The notes under the pieces: model-generated | Databases searched by the model: none | Told to the model about the DNA's origin: nothing | The model's input: the letters and a program-made list of their open reading frames with translations, nothing else | Shown here: positions 22,301-33,002 of the stretch, in pieces | Numbering within the stretch: position 1 is the first letter of the stretch | Layout of the letters: each line of letters opens with the position of its first letter | Program-made: the position numbers and the translations under genes | DNA from: Stereocaulon alpinum | Lineage: Eukaryota > Ascomycota > Lecanoromycetes > Lecanorales > Stereocaulaceae | Reading direction: 5' to 3' | NCBI GenBank assembly: GCA_018257865.1 | Contig: JAEUBA010000014.1 | Span: 372,001 to 436,000, forward strand | Length of the DNA stretch: 64,000 nt

Positions 22301-23027
22301 TTCATCACGCAAGACGCCAAGCTGCGCCTGGAGAAGGCTGGCTGCATCCTGTACAAGGATGCATCAGCAAACAAAGGCGGTGTCACATCATCGTCTCTCG
22401 AAGTTCTTGCATCACTAGCTTTCGACGACCAGGGCTTCGTCGAGAACATGTGTATCCGTGAAGATGGCACAGCACCGCCATTCTATGATGCCTACGTCAA
22501 GGAGGTGCAGGCAACGATAAAGCGCAATGCCAGACTTGAGTTCGAGGCCATCTGGCGAGAACACCAACAGACTGGTATTGCACGAAGCACGCTGAGTGAT
22601 ACGTTAAGTGTTGCCATTACGAATCTGGATGAAGAGCTGCAGAAGCAGGATCTCTGGAAAAACATTGAGTTGCGAGACTCAGTCCTCGAGGATGCGCTGC
22701 CAAGGTTACTACTGGAGAAGATTGGACTTGCTACAATCATTGAACGTGTGAGTGACCTGATAGGATTTCCACAATTGCACAAGCCAGATCATATTACGAT
22801 AATCCTTGCTAACACAATCTAGGTACCTGACAACTATCTCCGTGCTATCTTTGGTAGCTACTTGGCCAGTCGATTCGTGTACGAGTTCGGCAGTAGCCCA
22901 AGTCAATTTGCCTTCTTTGATTTGTACGTGCATCCATCCATTCACATCACAGATCACCACCTAACCCCTGCGCAGCATGACGAAGAGGATGGCGAGGCTT
23001 GATCAAAAGCGACTCAATGGCGCATAA
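19320..23027 (+). CDS. GDH2: NAD-specific glutamate dehydrogenase
   Basis: Catabolic deamination of glutamate to 2-oxoglutarate and ammonium with NAD. Exons 19320-19851, 19917-22747, 22823-22923 and 22976-23027 give 1171 residues; introns are 65, 75 and 52 nt, all GT-AG. The large-type fungal enzyme is recognised from SPQPTHLSVPGP, GSGYVAPKFEGKE, GIDDLYFQTESV, DHAVYIDTSTPGVSV and the catalytic block IARGGIRIVKSRNREAY...PEGGSKGVILL. The dinucleotide-domain part includes GPDENTADLVNWA and FVPCGGRPESVDLSTVNKL, and the last exons encode YLRAIFGSYLASRFVYEFG. The chosen ATG is in a perfect CCACCATG context. A second ATG at 19581 (MTEPDSSDGD) would give 1084 residues, closer to the family's usual length. 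The extra 87 codons are open but unlike any GDH I know. Confidence 0.95.
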
Positions 23028-23628
23028 AGTATTGTCATCGCACCAGCACTATCAAGCACATACAGGATAGGATGTGGGGAGGCCGTCTGTTTGCGATACC
23101 TGAAACCAAAATAGACCATTCATTTACATCGGATACCTTAGCATTTCATGGAGCATTGACTAGCATAAGCAGAAGGTTTCCTGGCAAGCGGGTATTCGGA
23201 ATGTATAAAATAGGACGATCAATATCATTTGTTGTTGTTTTGATCTGTGATACCCAAAATAACCTTGCGCCTTATCCGGTTCTGAAACTGCGATCCACCC
23301 AACCTCCTTACAACAACAACACCCCTTGCTTTCTGAACCACTCAACAACCATACATCTCTAGCACTCACAAAGGATAGAAACAGAGTCGCCTTTGGCGTT
23401 ACAACTCACATCGAGCTTCAGACCTAGCTGTACCCTAACAGTAAGTACCGCGCCTAGAAATATAAACAAACCCCGCCTGCGCCTTCACGCGCCGGGACTC
23501 CACCGACCTTACCAACTCTACCATCCCAACCCTCCCCTTCCAGCACTTATACACGCAAAACTACTAAGCTAATCCTACTCTTCAGCTCCACTCTCACCCT
23601 CACTCACCTATACCACCGGCCAACAACA
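23028..23628. other. Intergenic, promoter and leader of the lysine-rich protein gene
   Basis: A likely 5'UTR intron (GTAAGT at 23441, CTAAT branch-type site, TTCAG ending at 23585; 145 nt) precedes the start codon at 23629. Confidence 0.5.
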
Positions 23629-24085
23629 ATGGCCCTCACCCGCGGCGCAACCGGCAACGCCGCCCCCCGCAAACCCTTCACCATTGAGCCTACCACAACA
23701 ACGACCCGCAAGACCAAGACTAAGACCACTACTAAATCGACTGGAAAACCAAAAGCGAATATGAGCAAGCCACGTGCCAAGGCAACGACGACAGGGCGCG
23801 TAGAAAAAAAGAAGGCTGCGCCGAAGAAGAAAGTGAGTGTGGGGGATAAGGTGAAGGGGCTTGTAGAGAAAGCGGAGGGGAAGGTGGAGAGAAAGCCTGG
23901 GAAGAAGGTATGTTAGTGCCTGTTCGAGTGTGTCCCGAAGCGGCAGTGGTGGTATCCCTGATGTCGGACGTGGTGCAAGGAGGTGAGAGTCTGGGCTGAT
24001 GTTTTAAACGCAGGCTGCCGGAACCAAGAAGATCAAGGGCACTGACGGCAGCAAAGCTCGTCCTAAGAAAGCTGCTGCTGTCTAG
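23629..24085 (+). CDS. Small lysine/threonine-rich basic protein (histone H1 tail-like)
   Basis: Exons 23629-23907 and 24014-24085 (106-nt GTATGT...CGCAG intron) give 116 residues. About a third of residues are Lys/Arg, in runs such as TRKTKTKTTTKSTGKPK and EKKKAAPKKK, with Ala and Pro like linker-histone tails; the end is KARPKKAAAV. There is no globular winged-helix domain, so it is not a complete H1. A nuclear or nucleic-acid-binding role is inferred from composition only. Start context AACAATGG is good, the leader contains a probable intron, and the second exon keeps the same composition, supporting a real gene. Confidence 0.75.
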
Positions 24086-25092
24086 AGCCCCTCTTCTCTT
24101 TGCTCAGCTCTCACTTAAAGAGCGCCAACGATCCCTGTTCGCACACCTACCTTTCCTATGTCAAATGCATCTTCGCCAGGCACACACCTACCCGTGTGCC
24201 TAGCGCAAGATATCATGCGGTTCTTCAAAGTCGAAGTCGAAAGCGAATAATGGAACGAAAGAGCGTCCTCCTGTGAAGTTTTATGTTATGAAAAGGATCT
24301 TTCCTACTTTTACTTCTAGTAGGGTTCAATGAGCGCAACGGGGGCAGGGTGGAGGAAGTCATGGCGCATGTTAGGAACTTGGATATTGTACGATACCCTT
24401 GATTTATGTCGATAGTGGTCATGCAATGCTTCTTCTTTTCGAATCTTGAAGATCATGCTGTGTCTACGTGAGGTGCTGTGCTTGAGAGGCACGTTTTACG
24501 TGTGCCAAACAATTGCGAATGCTAGCTTACAGTCTCAACACACCCTCTTGCCCATTGCAAATACGGTATGTCCGTGAGCCCTAACCTTCGCTACTGTTAA
24601 AGACAAGGACTGGATATGTACCCGCGCTTTATCCTTGAGCACTCCTGTCCCTAGTGCTCGAGACGAAGGCTCCTTCACCTGCCAACACCATGATCCTGAG
24701 CTACGAAGTCCAGCTTGCCTGTGTAAATATGATTGCTGTCAAATCGATGTTGTTTTTGCGTTTAGCTTCTACGAGAGTCTTAAACCTTGAGAGTGGGAGA
24801 ATGTTCTACTGAATTGACAACAGCGTTTCATTTGCTTCTTAATGAAGATATCGCCACCTGATCGACCAGTAGATACGCTCACTCCAATGCATACGCTTTC
24901 CCAACGTATACCAGGATCATAAGCCACCACTCAATTCCAATGCCCTCCGTGAAGGCAGGAACTGACCACCGTGCCCTCCTTGGAATATGCAACTCCAAAA
25001 CCGCGCGTGTAAAAACCAAAGGCTATCATATATGTTCATAAGATGCAACGCCACCTTGCCTGAAGATGCCGCTGAAAATGTGGATACGGAAA
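24086..25092. other. Intergenic, convergent 3' ends
   Basis: About 1 kb with no ORF, repeat or RNA I can support. Confidence 0.4.
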
Positions 25093-28000
25093 TTACATTA
25101 CGCCATTCCCCCTCCTCCTCAACCCATAATCTTGCGCCTGCAACTCCTTGATTAGTCGCAAACTGTCCTCGTCCGCCACAGCCTCGAAAATAAGCCTCTG
25201 ATAACTCGATTTCTGATCGGATTGGGAAGGCTCTATCGCTGTTGGAGACGGCGCTTTCTCCACTGCACTTTTCATGTCATTGTCGCCATACGAGCTACTG
25301 CTAGCTCGCCTCAATGGCCCTGATTCGGGCGTGTATCGTTGATGTTGCTGTGTTTGCTTTGGTTGACTAGAGGATTGCCGTGATGAAGACCCCGAGGGCG
25401 GCCAGGTGTCATGCGCACCTGTAGGACTATGGCCAGTCTCCTCATGTGACGAAGCTGGTGGAGAGAACAATGAGGAGGTTGGTTGTTCGTAATTTTCTCT
25501 GGACTCCAAAGGGATTGTTGCGACCTTATCATCGGTTCCGGGATAAGAGGTCTCCATCTGCCAGGCTTCGTCTATCTGTACTGGAAGCTCGGTCGTAGAG
25601 TTCGTTGTTGATTCGTATTCCTGTGCTGAACTAGTCCGGCCTAAGAGTGGTCCCGTTGTGTAACTCTTGTACGTGAAGCTGCTAGAGTTGTCTGCGAACA
25701 GTGCTGGATCCAGTGCAAGCTCTGCTGTTGCCTGGAGTGACGCAGCTGGCAAGCTTGACATCCTCGGCTCAAACATTGACGGTTGCGCTATCATATTAGC
25801 AACCGGCGCTGGCCTGCTAACTTCTATGTATTCCGAAGAATCTAACACAGAGCCATAGTAATTCGTGGTACTTGAATGGCTACTCCCTTTCATAGGCGAT
25901 GTGGACTTCTTCGCCGTGGCCTTATCCAGAATGTTCGATTTTCGCGCATGAGGCCGTGGGATGGCTTGCTCCATCAATTTGACCGGATCCTCGTTCCCGA
26001 ATTCATCATGGACGCAACGACGCTGTAAACAACGTAAGTATTTGATTAAAGAGAAAGAAGTATAGTACTAACCTTGCTCTTTCGGCAATCATTACAAGCC
26101 TTATGCCTAGGGCGACCTTGAATCGTATTCGGTGAAGCAGGGTCCAGGCTCATTGTATGATCGACCGGCGTTCGTTGTTCAATTTGGGGTAAACCAGAAG
26201 AGATAGCCTTTGGCAGTGTCTTCGCAAGCTCGCTGTTGAATAACTCCAGACTAGTGGGTGATCTGGGCATGACTACCTTGATTCCATTAGTCGTGCTCGA
26301 GGTTGTATGGCTGGATGTGGTTGGACTTGTTGCTAGAAGTCCGTCCACTGGACCGGAGCTAAGCAGTGTAGCTGTATCTAGTAGCGTGGGCGCCGGATTC
26401 GAACCTTGAGGTGTAAGCATCACGGCAACCTGCTCTTTATGCTTGCAGGCTCGTCTCCTCTTCCGACATGATTCACAAGCTGTCTTTCGATGGGCGCTGC
26501 CAGTCCCTGATGCAGTCCTGGGCTTCTTTTGTGTGCTGGATCCAGCCTGCCCTGGTCCATCCGGATCAGAGGATGATCTCTTCACACCCGTTGGCGTTGA
26601 TAGATCATTAGAGCTGAAAGCAAGCTTCGATGCTGATGCACCATCTGGAGAGGTTGCTAGTTTCTCCGAAGCTTCTTGTTGAGACTGCATGCGAGCCGAT
26701 TGTCGTCTTGGTGCGGAAAGCGCAGCTTCACGATCAAGCTTCTTCATCGCAGCAGCACTTAGCTTGTCTGGCGCGAAAGTCTCCGGTATATGGTCGGGAT
26801 ATGCCCAATGCGGAATCGATTCGTCCCCACGTTTCCAAGACACCCAAGCTGCGAATGTCTTGACAACTTCAAGCGGCTCACCATGACCATGACCCCTGGG
26901 AATCGACTTCTTTACAGCGTTGCGTGTATCTGCGGAGATACCATCAGTGATGTTGCCACTGTCGATCAATGCTGTCCTCAACAAATAACGCACAAGATCA
27001 GGTAGGCCATCAAGCTCTGACTGTGCGTAGTATCTTGCATGGTAATTTTCCGAGCCAGCTCGCGAGTTCTCACCCCAGGCATCAAATTCTAGGTAAGCTG
27101 GCTTCTCGCGGTGAAAGCTGAACCCAGAATGGAGCTGATTCTTGACGTTGTTCGGTAGAGGATCATCGTCAAGATATCGTAGAGCAGTGTACCATTGGAT
27201 TTTCTGGAAGCTGGGATATCTGAATTTCCTTGCAACTCCGGTGATTTTCTCAATTTGAGCGACTCGAAGTTGCATGGCAAAATTCATCCGCGTGAGAAAA
27301 TTCCCACCAATGACCAAGCTGTCTTCAGGAGTCCAAACAGCGTGAATCCAGCCTGCAGGAATCAACATCGTATCCCCTTCCGAGAGATCCACTCGGTAGC
27401 ATTCTTTAGTCTGGTCCCCGAGGAAGGTCCAATTCTGTGCTGGGGACCTGCACCATTCCTCGTACTTCTTCAAGTGCTTCTCTTTTGGCGGAATGAAGAG
27501 GAAAGTCTTCTTGCCTTTTAAGATATGGTAGAAGACCGATGATCCACCGAAATCGATGTGGAAGTCCGTGAAACAATCGGCGACTGACATTAAACAGTAG
27601 AATTGTACTCTAGGATATTCTCCCTTTGCAAGCAGGTCCTCGGGCCAAACCGAGTCTTGCAAATCAAGATCTCGTACAATCTTTGGGCGCTTAATCAGTC
27701 TGCCCAGTCTACTTTGGGACACTTCGAGACTAATGACGTTGCGAACGACTTTGTTGTTAGGATTTTCATAGTAGTCAGCCCATCGTCGCATGTTCCACTT
27801 CTTGTTCTCTCCGTTCTGAGACTTGACATCTATTACCTCCACCTTCTCCTCAGGGCCGTAAAGCTCACAAACTTGCCGGACAGTAAGACCGTGGGGTATG
27901 ACCATGTCGAGACCATCCTGTCCTTGATCTGGTACAGACTCTGATTCATGATGGCTGGAGTACCAACGTTCAGCAGCCTCACTGTCGTCTAGGGGATTCG

Positions 28001-29852
28001 GAGCAGGTACGTCATCAGAATGGCCGTGTACTTGGCCCTCTGAGGATGCACGGGCTTTTGGTTGAGGATTGAACCTTGCGGGGATCACTATAGGCTCCTT
28101 CATTCCAACCCCTTTCTCAAAGTATTCAGCCGTCACTAAGTCGGGACGCATCCTGGCGAAGTTCTCGGGTAGAAAAGTAATGGTGCCGTCTTTGATTGGC
28201 TTGATGTAATGATGCTCCGGGCTCTCATCAGACGTCTTAATGACCCCTTGATGTAAGCCAGCGTAGTCAATGGCACTATGAGCACGCGATGATTTTCGAA
28301 CATAGGTTGTAGCCCCGTGAATAGGTTTGCATTTTCGGCACCTGAATTTGTCAACACTTCGTACCTCCCTCTCATTTTTGAACCCTGCACATGCAAAGTG
28401 GAACCAGTCTTTGCAAGCATCACAGCTGATCCAGGAAGTAGAGTTGTCGTCTTTCTCAATGGCGACCGAGTTGCGAGCAAATTTGCATGCCGCACATACA
28501 GCAGGTGCCATCTCTGATGGAGGCTGGGCGTCAGCGATGTCAATGTCTCTGCTTTCTTCGAAGGCCTTATGGAACAGAGGTGTTGTTTCTGCGGTGTCTT
28601 CAGAGCCCGTGATCGAAGGCTTATCCAAAGGGTCCATCCTATCTCCTAAAGCACCATGAACAACTCGTGACTCATTCTCTAGAAAATCATCTTGTGGGTC
28701 GTCAAAGACAACTTCGGGGATTGTATCTTCGGTGCTTTCTCCACCCACCACTTGACGGTCTCCTTGTTCCTGCAATGCATGCTCCATCATCTGCAAAGTG
28801 TCATCCAAGGGCTGTACGGTGGCTGCTCCGTCGATCTTCTCGTTGTCTTCTACTCGCACATTGGTGACCGGTGTAGAGTTCAGGGTATTTTTTTGATCTG
28901 GTGAGTTTTCCAATTTAGTCCTATTGCCGTCACCAACATTTAGGTCTGGCACTGTATGAGTGGTCGTAGGGTCCTGTTCTTGAGAATGGGAATCTTCTGG
29001 CGTTTCTGACTCGGGAATATTTTCGATCTGATTCTCTGTATCATCTGGAGGCTTGCGATCTCCAGTGACGGTATCGATTGGGGCACTAGCTGCATCGTGA
29101 TCAAAGCCTGATTCCACATCGATGGGCTGGTCATCTGTTTCTGGGTTCGAGATGGGCGAAAATGGTGGTCCATGATCATCTTGGTCATCTGCAGTCCTCC
29201 CAGTGTCCGCAATCGCGCATCGTTGGTCTGGAGAGACATAGGTTGGGATTGCGGTTTGGGCAACAATCGACGCTTCAGAGAAGCTTCTCAAATGGCTTGT
29301 GCTGGCTTTCGACAGAACTGGCGAGGGAGAAGTGTACTTGGCCGCCTCCTGCGCAAAATTCAGGAGAAGCTCCGCCTCGAGCTTCCTGCTCTCTGGTGAC
29401 TGTTCGTAGCTTGTGGCAGGTCTGGTGTCTGCTATCTTCCTTTTCCGTGACCAATCCGGCGAGGCCAATTTCTCGGATCTAGCACGTTTTGTGGGGCGCT
29501 CTCCGTTCCGGTATTCACCAACGAATTGAGGGTTGGTGGATAAGTTCGTGTCATAGAGGCCGTTAGGTTTGGTAGCAAGCGCTATCGAGGCAAAAGCATC
29601 CATCGCGCCTGCAGACGAGCGATGTCCGCTGTGCGACCCGTTTCCATCCTGCTGCTGTGGTATATAAGGCCTCTTGCGCCCATTGCGTGTTCCGTTATCA
29701 TTGTTGGCCCACTGCAGATCAAAACCAAGCGCCTCAACCGGGGAGTGCCCGTTGAGGCGTGGGGAGAGGGGTTCGAAGGCATGGATGGGAGGCGAAGGAG
29801 TTCGGTATCGGAACGGAGCAAGACTCGCGTCTTTCCTGAAGGAGGAAGGCAT
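25093..29852 (-). CDS. PHD-finger JmjC histone demethylase (JHD1/KDM2-like)
   Basis: Fe(II)/2-oxoglutarate-dependent removal of methyl groups from histone lysines (H3K36 in Jhd1 relatives), nuclear. Exons 29852-26073 and 26022-25093 give 1569 residues; the 50-nt intron (GTTAGT...TTTACAG) joins DCRKSK to RRCVHDEFG. A disordered acidic N-terminus is followed by a PHD finger at about 453-509 (CAACKFA...CDACKDWFHFACAG...CRKCK). The JmjC domain follows, with iron ligands HID (His765, Asp767) and GWIHAVW (His837), and KGKKTFLFIPP contributes the 2-oxoglutarate lysine region. Two cysteine clusters, ACESCRKRRRACKH and ACNDCRKSKRRCVH, follow, then a low-complexity tail. The open frame extends upstream to 29945 only with a GTG, so the ATG at 29852 (MPSSFRKDASLAPFRYRTPSPP) is taken as start. 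H3K36 specificity is inferred from family. Confidence 0.92.
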
Positions 29853-30726
29853 AGTGGCGCTGATGGTGGATGGCTGGTGGACGCGCTCATCGGCGGGGAA
29901 CAGCGAGGCCTCGGCGGCGTGTAGCTCAGTGCAAACCGGCTGCACTTTGATGGAATGAAGGTAGCATTGATTTCACACTTCCCTGTACCTATACTGAAGC
30001 AGAGATGCAAAGCGAATGTGTGGTGGGTGAGTGGCAGGAATGGCGGAGAAGAGGGGGGTAGCTTGTAGATTGGTAGTCACGCCAAGACTAGCGCCTTCCA
30101 CTATCAATCGAATTTTGGCAGTCTCAATAGCTTCATTCACTCAGTCACTCGAAACACTGCTATTGTACACAGATTCACACTGTGTATCATGAAACAGCGT
30201 AAGACCTATACTTCACCCATTCACTGAGCTGAAGTCAACGCTACTTTCACAATCCTTGAATGGGAGCTGCTATAGGAGAACGACTCGTAATTCACGGTTT
30301 CGTCTTGTCTATCCTTTCAACCTCGGCTTCGCCTGTTGAGTAGGTTGGAGTGGTCATTCTACACTTGTGTGACTCTTTGTAATGTCCTGGCTCTCACAGC
30401 TCGCAGCTCGCAGCACAAGGCTACAAAGCTACAAAGCTACAAAGCTCACTACCAGACTCGGGTCTACAAATGTCACCTGATGACCTTGACAATGCTTTTC
30501 CAGTTTCCAACTCTCATCTCGGCAAACCATCTTATGGATGCCCATGTGTTAAACACAGAGAACAGCCCTCTTTGATGATATCTGTGGACAACAGCCGTTA
30601 ACGAGAGCAGGGAAGCCTACATTCTCATTCGAGCAAAGACAGTATTTGAGGGCTTGGCCTCCAACATATGCTTGAATCTATGCAAATAGTCTGGGAGCTG
30701 GACATGCATCGCTAATCTACTATCGT
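29853..30726. other. Intergenic, demethylase promoter and NAS 3' flank
   Basis: Holds a short tandem repeat (listed separately) and no supported gene. Confidence 0.4.
30421..30446. repeat. CTACAAAG octanucleotide repeat
   Basis: About three tandem copies of CTACAAAG, preceded by a duplicated CAGCTCG. Confidence 0.75.
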
Positions 30727-31905
30727 CTACAATATGGCCTTCATTGGGCAATGCACGTACGGGGAGGTATCAACAATGGCTATGAGCACGGAGTTGATAA
30801 CATGATTGTACGGGTGCACTACCAAAAGGACCTTCAATCCTAGGGTCGCCATCCCTTCCGTCACCTCGACAACCTGCAAATATGTCAGCAAGTTTCGGAA
30901 TGGATCATATTGATATTTGGGCTTCACAGACCGGATATAGCAAGCGTCTTAACGAATGCGCACATCTCAACACCACTAATGTCCCAGGCCTCGTCTTCCT
31001 AACAACATTCGCCAATATCTCCTGCTTCTGCCTACTGCTCTCACCCACCAGCGCAGCTAGGTACACTACATCACATTCACCCAGGTTCAATTCCTCGCTA
31101 GTAGCGTCCGCACATTGAAAACGCATTCTCGGCTCCTCAACGCCCAGAGCACGACACATTGTCGTTGATGAAGCGATGGCAGGCTCATCCATGTCGACGT
31201 TGTGGCAGGTGGTGTTGACGCACGCATCGGTAAGCTGGCGCAATATGCATAGGGATGTTAGAGGCAGTGGACCAGAGCCTAAGATGACAATGGCAACATT
31301 GTGGGGTGGGAATTGTGGTAAGGCTGATGAGAGGGCGCTGAGCTCCATACGGACGAGGTCGACGTAGTTGGAATAGTAAGGAAAGCTTTGGAGTAGCTTA
31401 TTTGCTGCATAGTTTTCATTGTAAGTCGCCTTCTTTTGGGCCGAAAAAAGCAAGGAAAAAGCAAGTCTGTCTTGCTCTGATGTGTATACCTTCCTTGGGC
31501 GTCCTGCAGCCTGAGATCTTCTCTGCCCATTGAGCCTCAAGCTGATACTCACCCTCGGAGCATAAATTGCGCAGGTGAGACGATTTGTGCACGATTTTTG
31601 GGTTGGACAAGACCTAATCTATGAGGTCAGCATCTATCACCGATAGGCATGAAGAGGGGAGAGTCGAGACGGAGGAGAATGAGCGAAGTCGGAGCTGGGG
31701 CACGAACTTGCTCAACAATAGCCTCAGCAGGGCACTGACTACACAGTCCTACAAGCCTTTCAAACACAGCATTGACCTTCGGACACGGCTTGAGGGTTTT
31801 GAATTGTGTGAGCTCGTCATAACATGCTAGGATATCATGGACAAGACAGGACACCCAGTCAACCTTATTGCTGCCATCAAGAGTAGCCATCGTACTTGGT
31901 ACCAT
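30727..31905 (-). CDS. Nicotianamine synthase-family protein
   Basis: SAM-dependent aminocarboxypropyl transferase family that makes nicotianamine-type metal chelators. Four exons reconstructed: 31905-31708, 31613-31490, 31404-30932 and 30873-30727 (313 residues), introns 94, 85 and 58 nt. Splicing restores the family blocks: VEQ-VLSNPKIV, HLRNLCSEGEYQLEAQWAEKI, LLQSFPYYSNYVDLVRMEL, the SAM-site VILGSGPLPLTS, CHNVDMDEPAI, DVVYLAALVGESSRQKQEIL and RCAHSLRRLLYP-VVEVTEGM, ending VVHPYNHVINSVLIA. No break is visible. The 85-nt intron is inferred from frame and homology; its branch site is weak. Start could be the second ATG (MATLDG, 31890). Fungal members are known from Neurospora; the exact product here is not determinable from sequence. 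Confidence 0.88.
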
Positions 31906-33002
31906 GGTGATTCAATGGTCTCCAGAGAACAATTGGTGAGTCTCCTACGGATAAGAGCATGATCCGCGAAACTTCTAAGGTAGGAAGGGATGGGAACGAG
32001 AATATCTGGTAATACCAAACAATTCATAGTCTGGCAAACCACCACAAAAACCAATCAGCAATCCAGGGTGCACATGCCCTCAATCGCAAGATCGAGAGTT
32101 TTTCGTTTACCAGAATTGACTTAGTTGCCGACCCAAGGGTACACACACCAATCTCACCATACCACACTCTGGCGGCGTCGTCTAATGCACGTACAGCGCC
32201 GTCTGGCCGGCTTCGGCTCGGGAAAGGTAAGGTACCTTGGCATGTGAAGGACGCATATGCATCGCATGTCACATACGCGACTTCAGGAGTGAATGCTCTG
32301 TTTGCCAAATGGCGTGCTTAGCCTGCAGGAGCTCATCTCTTCATGCAATACGTCACCTGTCTTATGCTTTTTAACGCTTAAAGTAATAGATCAGGTGACT
32401 CATTAGACTAACAGATCGTTCGGTTGATGCTCGTTTTTGATGCTTGCTACACGGCCAGGGCACCGTGGGCGGATATCTTGGTACTCTTTACGAAGCTGTC
32501 AAACGGCTTCAAGCCGGCAAAGCAGGATCCTGAATAGCATCATTGGCTCAAGGCTGTCCAAAGCCTAGCAGGGTATCCGCCTGGGGTGTCAATACACTGT
32601 GTCTCATCGATGGCCATCCCGACACCTCGATAACCCTAGCTGTTTAGCTAAACATGTAGGAGTTGTCTGGCCGTCGATGGGATATAGTCCACGTACTAAT
32701 TGTTACGACTATTCAACAACGGGTAGGGTTGTCTACATATCACTCATATGGGACTCAAAGATATCTTTTCGAATGCTCTTGTTGATGCTATCTATGCACA
32801 CACGACCCATGTACCGAAAGTGACTATGTAATAATAAACAGATCAATCGACCGTAAGGAATGAAAGACATATGCCACACAGTTCCTGTCAATATGTGCAA
32901 CGCCAGGCCCCTATACCACAATGACAATCCAAAGAATCGCTAAAGTTCAAGCCCGCCTCTATTGACCATGTAAATGCTGTACACACGTTTCAATCTTCTA
33001 TC
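31906..33002. other. Intergenic
   Basis: About 1.1 kb upstream of the NAS-like gene. The longest ORF (minus, ending 32024) starts with TTG and has no recognisable content. Nothing supported. Confidence 0.4.

Noticed and set aside
29853..29945. N-terminal extension of the JmjC demethylase
   Set aside because: The extended frame starts with GTG; the ATG at 29852 gives the usual family start.
31513..31554. GTGAGT...CTCAG as an intron in the NAS-like gene
   Set aside because: It would be only about 42 nt, lacks a branch site and would delete the conserved GEYQLEAQWAEKI block.
32024..32308. 94-codon minus-strand ORF upstream of the NAS-like gene
   Set aside because: Its first codon is TTG and no homology or intron structure supports it.
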